Assembly: GCA_947377425.1 (NCBI GenBank)
Contig: CANCFZ010000059.1
Span: 1-11,597 of the forward strand
Reading direction: 5' to 3'
DNA: 11,597 nt
Source of the DNA: Flavobacteriaceae bacterium
Lineage (GTDB): Bacteria > Bacteroidota > Bacteroidia > Flavobacteriales > Flavobacteriaceae
The translations under genes were made by a program, and so were the position numbers. Shown here piece after piece: positions 6,440 to 11,597 of the stretch. Each line of letters begins with the position of its first letter. Positions within the stretch are counted from its first letter, which is position 1. The notes below the pieces were generated by a model that was not told where the DNA came from, did no database searches, and was given only the letters and a program-made list of their open reading frames with translations.

Positions 6440-8109
6440 GTAGCTTTCAGACTAATATGAACAATCGAATTGGAAAGTTTAATAGCTTGATCTTTTGTGC
6501 TTCCGTTGGCATAAACTAAATTCAGAAGTCCGTTTTTGGTTAATATTCCAAAACCAAAACCCAATCCGAGTAAATTGCCTTTTAAGTTGGTGGTTTTATC
6601 TTGAAAATAGGCGTAATCCATTATAGAATGTAGATAAATACTTGGTGAAAGCACATAACGATATTCAGATAAAATTGATGAAAACAGATTTCCTTGAAGT
6701 GTATTTTCATTAAATCCACGAATCGAATTAATGCCGCCAAAACGATACAATTCATTAATAATGTACTCGTCACTTTGCAAATAAAAATTCTGACTTTTAA
6801 TATTAATAATGTTCTTGTTGTTTAAATAAAAGTTATGTTTCAAATTCACACTTCCAAAAAACTGCGAATTATTCTGAAATTTAGAATCTCGTTTTCCAGT
6901 TCCAATCTTGATATTAAAATTGCTTTTTTCCGGAAATAAAAAATCAACTCCCGATCCTTCGGGATTGTAATCTATAAATTCAAAATTACTCGTATAAAAT
7001 TTATTCTTATAATCACTCAATGTTGCAGTATTCAAATTTTTAATATCACTAGATTCTGCCGATTGATAACCCAAATAAAATCTCGTATTATAATTGAAAT
7101 AGTAACCCAAATCAATAGCAGTTTGAGTGTTTTGAAAGGTACTGTCTTGTTTAAAAATATTCAATTGCGCTTTTAAACCAATCGGACTTTTAAAAACATA
7201 CGGAATTTCAACACCCAAATTAAACGTCTTCTGGTCTTGACCATTACTCTTCCAATACAAAGCTAATTTTTCACCCGAATTCATCACGTTGTTTAATGTC
7301 AAATCCAAATAACCAGTGAAAAGTACTTTCTTATTTTCATCATTTGAAAAGCCAATAAAGCCATCAAAATTATTAGCTTTGGCTTTTTCGACATAAACGA
7401 AAACCTTGGTAGAATCTTTGGTAAATAAAATTTCAGGATATTTGGTTTGTTTCACAAAGCGATATTGCGCAATGTCTTTGTATAATTTTTCCAAATTATC
7501 TTGATTGAAAACGCGCTTTTTGTACAAACGTTTCAAATTGTTTTTATGACCTTCAGGAAATTTATCATAACCATTAAAAACAATATCATTCAATTGGCGT
7601 TTTTTGTCTGAAGTCACATTCAAGTCAGCAGTGATATAATTGGTGTGTTTTTTAATATTTACCAATTTCACTTTCGCCATCGAAAAACCCTTTAATTCCA
7701 GTTTCTTCAAAGTAGAATTTAAAAAAGCTTCACTTTCCGAAAAAGGCAAAATCAAAGTATCTTTTTTCACATCATACAAACTCCAATTTTTAGTCTCAAA
7801 ATCTTTACCTATATATATATGTATAGATTCCGTTTTTGAGCCTAAATTATATTGGTATAAAAAAGTGCTGTCATTTTGCTTTTTACTTTCCAAAAGTTCC
7901 GATTCCAAAAAACCAATTTTGACTATTTTTTCTGAAAATAATTTAGTCTCATCTACAACACTTTTTGCATTGTCAAACTTATTATTATAGCCAATAGAAT
8001 CAATAGTTTTGGTTTGACTGTCATTTTTGCCAATAATTTTCAAACGAAAACTTTGTCCGAAACTATTCAGACTAATAAAGAAAATAAGAATTGAGATTAA
8101 TTTGTTCAT
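6433..8109 (-). CDS. Omp85/BamA-TamA-like outer membrane protein
   Basis: The 558-residue protein starts with a signal peptide (MNKLISILIFFISLNSFGQ, cleavage about residue 19). Residues about 95-168 and 170-245 look like two POTRA-type beta-alpha-alpha-beta modules; the second contains DIVFNGYDKFPEGHKNNLK. From about 250 on, the sequence is a membrane beta-barrel with alternating aromatic strands. It has the Omp85 hallmark GGINSIR464-GF, the loop-6 RGF motif that reaches into the barrel, and ends in phenylalanine (ISLKATF) as barrel proteins do. The family inserts or translocates proteins, and sometimes lipids, at the outer membrane. It is shorter than BamA, which has five POTRA domains and about 800 residues, so it is a paralogue of unknown client. 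The upstream region contains composite element copy 2 in the same orientation, 26 bases before the ATG. I found no TAnnTTTG box for it. Confidence 0.85.
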   Translation of the reverse strand: MNKLISILIFFISLNSFGQSFRLKIIGKNDSQTKTIDSIGYNNKFDNAKSVVDETKLFSEKIVKIGFLESELLESKKQNDSTFLYQYNLGSKTESIHIYIGKDFETKNWSLYDVKKDTLILPFSESEAFLNSTLKKLELKGFSMAKVKLVNIKKHTNYITADLNVTSDKKRQLNDIVFNGYDKFPEGHKNNLKRLYKKRVFNQDNLEKLYKDIAQYRFVKQTKYPEILFTKDSTKVFVYVEKAKANNFDGFIGFSNDENKKVLFTGYLDLTLNNVMNSGEKLALYWKSNGQDQKTFNLGVEIPYVFKSPIGLKAQLNIFKQDSTFQNTQTAIDLGYYFNYNTRFYLGYQSAESSDIKNLNTATLSDYKNKFYTSNFEFIDYNPEGSGVDFLFPEKSNFNIKIGTGKRDSKFQNNSQFFGSVNLKHNFYLNNKNIINIKSQNFYLQSDEYIINELYRFGGINSIRGFNENTLQGNLFSSILSEYRYVLSPSIYLHSIMDYAYFQDKTTNLKGNLLGLGFGFGILTKNGLLNLVYANGSTKDQAIKLSNSIVHISLKATF

Positions 8110-8135
8110 TTAAGCTGAATTCAGTTCAGTTTTTT

Positions 8136-8267
8136 GGAGCGAATGGCTCGGGCTTTATTTGCAATCCTTATTCCTGCTGCCTTTCCAAATCTTTTTAATT
8201 GTTGCCTTCGAGAACCTCAGGCAACAATTAAAAAGGATTTTCCCTTGCATCAGGGCTAATTAGCTAA
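8136..8267 (-). repeat. Composite intergenic element, copy 2
   Basis: Read on the minus strand it begins TTAGCTAATTAGCCCTGAT (8267-8249), continues through a hairpin core (8248-8180) and ends with the 44-base block (8179-8136) that finishes GAGCCATTCGCTCC. Its ends match copy 1 at 5514-5632 but the core does not. Within the 3' end GAGC-CATTC-GCTC can form a small stem; copy 1 keeps only AGC/GCT of it. After the 5' block CCCT-GATGCA-AGGG can also pair. It lies between diverging genes, upstream of the outer membrane protein gene. Confidence 0.75.
8191..8235. terminator. Terminator-like hairpin in the core of element copy 2
   Basis: CTTTTTAATTGTTGCCT (8191-8207) is the exact reverse complement of 8219-8235. 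Inside the 11-base loop GAG and CTC can add three pairs next to a two-base bulge. The arms end in T5 and A5 runs, so either transcript would have a short U-run within the stem base. The shape is that of an intrinsic terminator, but no gene ends here: both neighbours start outward from this region. Confidence 0.7.
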
Positions 8268-8371
8268 TCATTTTAATTTTTGTAATCGTTGTAAAAATAA
8301 CGTAAAATTCCAAAGTATCTTATATTTTTTCAGTTGTTGAAGAATTGTGTTGAAAATTAATTAATTATGAT

Positions 8372-8401
8372 TTGTTTTAGTAAAAATAATTACTACATTT
8401 G
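8372..8401 (+). promoter_or_regulatory. Bacteroidetes-type promoter of the rpsL operon
   Basis: TTG at 8372-8374 and TACATTTG at 8394-8401 match the -33 and -7 elements of the Bacteroidetes primary sigma factor, and the spacing is exactly the preferred 19 bases. Transcription should start at about 8406-8409, leaving a leader of roughly 46-50 bases before the rpsL ATG. A position upstream of a highly expressed ribosomal operon supports the call. Confidence 0.8.
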
Positions 8402-8404
8402 CAA

Positions 8405-8420
8405 CCCCTAAAAAGTGGGG
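8405..8420 (+). promoter_or_regulatory. Short hairpin at the 5' end of the rpsL leader
   Basis: CCCC (8405-8408) can pair with GGGG (8417-8420) across TAAAAAGT. It is the only GC-rich patch in the leader and would sit at the extreme 5' end of the message, where it might protect the RNA. The predicted start site may fall inside the first arm, so the hairpin may not form at all. Confidence 0.3.
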
Positions 8421-8454
8421 AATTAATAAATAAAAGAAAAATTAGTATTTAATT

Positions 8455-8838
8455 ATGCCAACAATTCAACAATTAGTAAGAACAGGAAGAACTCAAATCA
8501 CTAAGAAGAGTAAATCGGTTGCTTTAGATTCTTGTCCTCAAAGAAGAGGTGTTTGTACGCGTGTTTACACTACTACTCCAAAAAAACCAAACTCTGCAAT
8601 GCGTAAAGTTGCGCGTGTACGTTTGACTAATGGAAATGAAGTGAATGCTTACATCCCAGGAGAAGGACACAATCTACAAGAGCACTCGATAGTATTAGTG
8701 CGAGGCGGAAGAGTAAAAGATTTACCAGGAGTTAGATACCACATTGTTCGTGGTGCGCTAGATACATCTGGTGTAGCAGGAAGAACACAACGTAGATCTA
8801 AATACGGTGCAAAACGTCCAAAAGAAGCAAAAAAGTAA
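8455..8838 (+). CDS. rpsL: 30S ribosomal protein S12
   Basis: S12 sits at the decoding centre of the 30S subunit and controls accuracy. The 127-residue sequence is a full-length S12: MPTIQQLVRTGR start, TTTPKKPNSAMRKVARVRLTNG, GEGHNLQEHSIVLVRGGRVKDLPGVRYHIVRGALDT and a basic tail. The residues commonly changed in streptomycin resistance are wild type here: K43, K88 and P91 (counting Met as 1). D89 is the aspartate that RimO methylthiolates in other bacteria. There is no Shine-Dalgarno sequence; the upstream region is A-rich (ATTAGTATTTAATT), normal for this phylum. It is first in the operon and is separated from rpsG by 53 bases that hold a palindrome. Confidence 0.98.
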   Translation: MPTIQQLVRTGRTQITKKSKSVALDSCPQRRGVCTRVYTTTPKKPNSAMRKVARVRLTNGNEVNAYIPGEGHNLQEHSIVLVRGGRVKDLPGVRYHIVRGALDTSGVAGRTQRRSKYGAKRPKEAKK

Positions 8839-8848
8839 ATCAATTTAC

Positions 8849-8876
8849 GTAGGGACAAGTTGTAACTTGTCCGTAC
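8849..8876. repeat. 28-base imperfect palindrome between rpsL and rpsG
   Basis: GGACAAGTT (8853-8861) and AACTTGTCC (8864-8872) are exact reverse complements separated by GT. Outside a G-G mismatch (8852/8873), GTA (8849-8851) pairs with TAC (8874-8876). As RNA this is a tight hairpin with a four-base loop TGTA. No U-tract follows, so it is not an intrinsic terminator. The shape GTAGGGAC...GTCC.TAC resembles REP-type palindromes scattered between genes in Bacteroidetes. A regulatory role is an alternative, since S7 represses the str operon through this intergenic region in E. coli. Confidence 0.8.
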
Positions 8877-8891
8877 TTTAAAAACGAAGAA

Positions 8892-9368
8892 ATGAGAAAA
8901 AGAGCGGCAAAGAAAAGACCACTTTTACCAGATCCAAAATTTAATGATCAATTAGTTACACGTTTCGTGAACAACTTGATGTGGGATGGTAAAAAATCTA
9001 CAGCGTTTAAAGTATTCTATGATGCAATGGATATCGTAGAAGCAAAAAAGAATAATGACGAGAAATCATCATTAGAAGTTTGGAAAGATGCGTTAACTAA
9101 CGTTATGCCTCACGTAGAAGTACGTAGTCGTAGAGTTGGTGGAGCTACATTCCAAATTCCAATGCAAATCAGACCAGACAGAAAAATTTCTATGGCTATG
9201 AAGTGGATGCTTCTATATGCTAGAAGAAGAAATGAGAAATCTATGGCTCAAAAACTATCAGGCGAAATCTTAGCTGCGGCTAAAGAAGAAGGTGCTGCAG
9301 TTAAAAAGAGAATGGATACTCATAAAATGGCTGAAGCAAATAAAGCATTCTCACATTTTAGATTTTAA
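8892..9368 (+). CDS. rpsG: 30S ribosomal protein S7
   Basis: S7 nucleates assembly of the 3' major (head) domain of 16S rRNA and lies near the E site. The 158-residue length is normal. Recognisable segments are MRKRAAKKRPLLPDPKFND, FVNNLMWDGKKSTAFKVFYDAM (residues 25-46), VEVRSRRVGGATFQIP (75-90), WMLLYARRR and the C-terminal KRMDTHKMAEANKAFSHFRF, which is the usual end. The start at 8892 fits the family N-terminus. fusA begins 10 bases after its stop, so these two are certainly in one transcript with rpsL. Confidence 0.98.
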   Translation: MRKRAAKKRPLLPDPKFNDQLVTRFVNNLMWDGKKSTAFKVFYDAMDIVEAKKNNDEKSSLEVWKDALTNVMPHVEVRSRRVGGATFQIPMQIRPDRKISMAMKWMLLYARRRNEKSMAQKLSGEILAAAKEEGAAVKKRMDTHKMAEANKAFSHFRF

Positions 9369-9378
9369 TTAGTAAGAA

Positions 9379-11535
9379 ATGGCTAGAGAACTTAAATACA
9401 CAAGAAACATAGGGATTGCTGCTCATATTGATGCTGGTAAAACAACAACAACAGAGCGTATTCTTTTTTATACAGGAAAATCACACAAAATTGGTGAAGT
9501 ACACGATGGTGCTGCAACAATGGACTGGATGGCGCAAGAGCAAGAAAGAGGTATCACAATTACTTCTGCTGCTACAACTTGTGAATGGAATTTCCCAACT
9601 ACACAAGGTAAAAGATTGCCTGAAACATTGCCTTATCACTTTAATATTATTGATACACCAGGACACGTTGATTTTACCGTTGAGGTAAATCGTTCGTTAC
9701 GTGTACTTGATGGTTTAGTTTTCTTATTTTCTGCTGTTGATGGTGTTGAGCCACAATCAGAAACTAACTGGAGACTTGCAGATCAATACCGTGTGCCACG
9801 TATCGGTTTTGTTAATAAAATGGATAGACAAGGTTCTAACTTCTTGATGGTTTGTCAACAAGTAAGAGACATGCTAAAATCTAATGCGGTTGCAATCACT
9901 TTACCAATTGGTGAAGAAAATGATTTCAGAGGTGTAGTAGATTTAGTGAGAAACCAAGCTATTGTTTGGGATGAAGAAGGTATGGGAGCAACTTACGAGA
10001 TTGTGCCTATTCCAGAAGATATGCTTGCTGAAGTTAAAGAGTACAGATCTATCCTTATTGAGGCAGTAGCTGATTATGATGAGAATCTACTTGAAAAATT
10101 CATGGAAGATGAGTCTTCAATTACTGAAGAAGAAATTAATACAGCGCTTAGAGCTGCTGTAATGGACATGGCTATCATTCCTATGATTGCTGGTTCTTCT
10201 TTCAAAAATAAAGGAGTTCAATTCATGTTGGATGCAGTATGTAAATACTTACCATCTCCAATGGATAAAGACGGTATCGAAGGAATTCATCCAGATGATG
10301 CTGAATTATTAGAAGAAGATCAAACTAAAATATTACGTAAACCAGATGTAAAAGAGCCGTTCGCAGCTTTAGCATTTAAAATTGCTACTGACCCATTCGT
10401 AGGTCGTTTAGCTTTCTTCCGTGCTTACTCTGGACGTTTAGATGCAGGTTCTTATGTTTTGAATACTCGTTCAGGAAATAAAGAAAGAATTTCTCGTATC
10501 TACCAAATGCACGCTAACAAACAAAATCCAATCGAGTATATCGAAGCTGGAGATATTGGAGCAGCAGTTGGATTTAAAGATATTAAAACTGGAGATACTT
10601 TGTGTGATGAAAAACACCCAATTATTCTTGAGTCAATGAAATTCCCAGCTCCAGTTATTGGTATCGCTATTGAGCCAAAAACTAAAGCTGATGTTGATAA
10701 AATGGGTATGGCTTTAGCAAAATTAGCTGAAGAAGATCCAACATTTACAGTTCGTACTGATGAAGCTTCAGGTCAAACTATCATTTCAGGAATGGGTGAG
10801 TTACACTTAGACATCCTTGTTGATAGAATGAAACGTGAATTTAAAGTTGAAGTTAACCAAGGTGAGCCTCAAGTTGAATACAAAGAAGCGTTTACTAGAA
10901 CTGCAACACACAGAGAAACTTACAAAAAACAATCTGGAGGTCGTGGTAAATTCGGTGATATCGTATTTACATTACAACCAGCAGATGAAGTTGATGGAAA
11001 AGTCCCTGTAGGTTTACAATTCGTTAATGCTGTAAAAGGTGGTAACGTTCCTAAAGAATATATTCCTTCTGTAGAAAAAGGTGTCCGTGAAGCTATGAAA
11101 ACTGGGCCATTAGCTGGTTACCAAGTAGATAGTTTGAAAGTTACTTTAACAGACGGATCTTTTCATCCAGTCGATTCAGATGCTCTTTCTTTTGAATTAG
11201 CAGCAAGAATGGGTTATAGAGAAGTAGCAAAAGCGGCAGGAGCAATTATTCTTGAGCCGATCATGAAAATGGAAGTTATTACACCTGAAGAAAACATGGG
11301 AGATATCGTTGGTGATATTAACCGTCGTAGAGGTCAAGTAAACGACATGGGAGACAGAAATGGAGCTAAAACTATTAAAGCTGATGTTCCATTATCAGAA
11401 ATGTTTGGTTATGTTACTACATTGAGAACACTTTCATCAGGTAGAGCTACATCTACAATGGAATTTTCTCACTATGCAGAAACACCTTCAAATATATCTG
11501 AAGCAGTTATCAAAAAAGCAAAAGGAAACGCATAA
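9379..11535 (+). CDS. fusA: Translation elongation factor G
   Basis: EF-G is the GTPase that drives translocation of tRNA and mRNA on the ribosome and, with RRF, recycles ribosomes. The 718-residue protein shows the P-loop AHIDAGKT (residues 15-22), switch I RGITIT (57-62), DTPGH (92-96), NKMD (146-149) and the GSSFKNKG element near 262. The later domains include the domain III segment SGMGELHLDILVDRMKREF and the domain IV and V core (FHPVDSDALSFELAARMGY, EPIMKMEVITPEENMGDIVGDINRRRG). A short insertion between switch I and DTPGH (NFPTTQGKRLPETLPYHFN) is of the kind seen in Bacteroidetes EF-G. It is a classical EF-G, not a tetracycline-protection protein. rpsJ follows after 11 bases, with no terminator. 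Confidence 0.98.
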   Translation: MARELKYTRNIGIAAHIDAGKTTTTERILFYTGKSHKIGEVHDGAATMDWMAQEQERGITITSAATTCEWNFPTTQGKRLPETLPYHFNIIDTPGHVDFTVEVNRSLRVLDGLVFLFSAVDGVEPQSETNWRLADQYRVPRIGFVNKMDRQGSNFLMVCQQVRDMLKSNAVAITLPIGEENDFRGVVDLVRNQAIVWDEEGMGATYEIVPIPEDMLAEVKEYRSILIEAVADYDENLLEKFMEDESSITEEEINTALRAAVMDMAIIPMIAGSSFKNKGVQFMLDAVCKYLPSPMDKDGIEGIHPDDAELLEEDQTKILRKPDVKEPFAALAFKIATDPFVGRLAFFRAYSGRLDAGSYVLNTRSGNKERISRIYQMHANKQNPIEYIEAGDIGAAVGFKDIKTGDTLCDEKHPIILESMKFPAPVIGIAIEPKTKADVDKMGMALAKLAEEDPTFTVRTDEASGQTIISGMGELHLDILVDRMKREFKVEVNQGEPQVEYKEAFTRTATHRETYKKQSGGRGKFGDIVFTLQPADEVDGKVPVGLQFVNAVKGGNVPKEYIPSVEKGVREAMKTGPLAGYQVDSLKVTLTDGSFHPVDSDALSFELAARMGYREVAKAAGAIILEPIMKMEVITPEENMGDIVGDINRRRGQVNDMGDRNGAKTIKADVPLSEMFGYVTTLRTLSSGRATSTMEFSHYAETPSNISEAVIKKAKGNA

Positions 11536-11546
11536 TTTTTATCAAG

Positions 11547-11597
11547 ATGAGTCAAAAAATTAGAATAAAATTAAAATCTTACGATCACATGTTGGTA
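11547..11597 (+). CDS. rpsJ: 30S ribosomal protein S10, N-terminal end (partial)
   Basis: Seventeen codons are visible, reading MSQKIRIKLKSYDHMLV, and the window ends in frame. The IRIKLKSYDHxLVD start is characteristic of S10, a head-domain protein that also joins NusB in antitermination complexes. It begins 11 bases after fusA. No tuf gene lies between, an arrangement known from Bacteroidetes in which the str cluster flows directly into the S10 cluster. Confidence 0.93.
   Translation, partial: MSQKIRIKLKSYDHMLV

Larger units (their letters stand above)
8110..8454. other. 345-base divergent intergenic region
   Basis: This region separates the outer membrane protein gene (leftward) from rpsL (rightward). 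Bases 8115-8124 are the palindrome CTGAATTCAG followed by a further TTCAG. Element copy 2 fills 8136-8267. I see nothing definite in the AT-rich stretch 8268-8371. The rpsL promoter and an AT-rich leader with a short GC hairpin fill the rest. No open frame here looks like a gene. Confidence 0.7.

Noticed and set aside
7640..7990. Open frame on the + strand antisense to the Omp85 gene
   Set aside because: The translation is phenylalanine- and serine-rich, as expected from the reverse of a lysine-rich AT-rich gene, with no separate promoter or family likeness.
8115..8124. CTGAATTCAG palindrome upstream of the Omp85 gene, as an operator
   Set aside because: A single 10-base palindrome without a second site, a nearby regulator or a known promoter is too little to call an operator.
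8455..8838. Streptomycin-resistance substitutions in S12
   Set aside because: K43, K88 and P91 are all the wild-type residues.
9379..11535. fusA considered as a ribosomal-protection resistance gene
   Set aside because: Its place in the ribosomal operon, its 718-residue length and canonical EF-G motifs make it the housekeeping factor.
1..11597. Defence island, prophage or secretion system
   Set aside because: All but two genes fall into conserved housekeeping or envelope families, and the two unknown proteins give no sign of toxin, nuclease or phage function.

Overview
The window looks like a chromosomal segment of a Flavobacteriaceae bacterium, most likely Flavobacterium or a close relative. 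The signs are strong AT richness, near absence of Shine-Dalgarno sequences, a Bacteroidetes-type promoter (TTG, 19 bases, TAnnTTTG) ahead of rpsL, signal peptides ending in FSQ or FGQ, and an rpsL-rpsG-fusA cluster that runs straight into rpsJ with no tuf between. Almost all genes are housekeeping. I found no defence system, phage, transposase, CRISPR array, tRNA or rRNA.

Layout. Bases 1-3176 (+) hold the 3' end of an Mpl-type murein-peptide ligase, an unrecognised three-helix membrane protein, radC, a YjjG-like HAD phosphatase and an unrecognised secreted protein. The last three are packed with gaps of 3 and 0 bases. Facing them is rarA (3201-4478, -). Between rarA and a rhomboid protease (4720-5508, +) lies a 178-base AT-rich block bounded by perfect 28-base inverted repeats. 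The rhomboid gene converges on rlmB (5646-6380, -). Upstream of rlmB on the same strand is an Omp85/BamA-like outer membrane protein (6433-8109, -). The ribosomal run rpsL, rpsG, fusA, rpsJ (cut by the window end) starts at 8455 (+).

The most interesting material is between genes. Two copies of one composite element lie in opposite orientation at 5514-5632 (+) and 8136-8267 (-). Each has a conserved 19-base 5' block (17 of 19 identical), an unrelated hairpin in the middle, and a conserved 44-base 3' block (35 of 44 identical, the last 13 perfect). Constant flanks around an interchangeable hairpin suggest a repeated structured RNA or terminator family. Copy 1 sits where a terminator is expected, between converging genes. 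Copy 2 lies between diverging genes, where no gene needs a terminator. A separate 28-base imperfect palindrome (one mismatched pair) sits between rpsL and rpsG and resembles REP-type intergenic palindromes.

Functionally, the left part mixes cell-wall recycling, nucleotide clean-up and fork-rescue genes, the middle covers membrane proteolysis, rRNA methylation and outer-membrane assembly, and the right part is the translation core. Only the ribosomal run is a clear functional unit.
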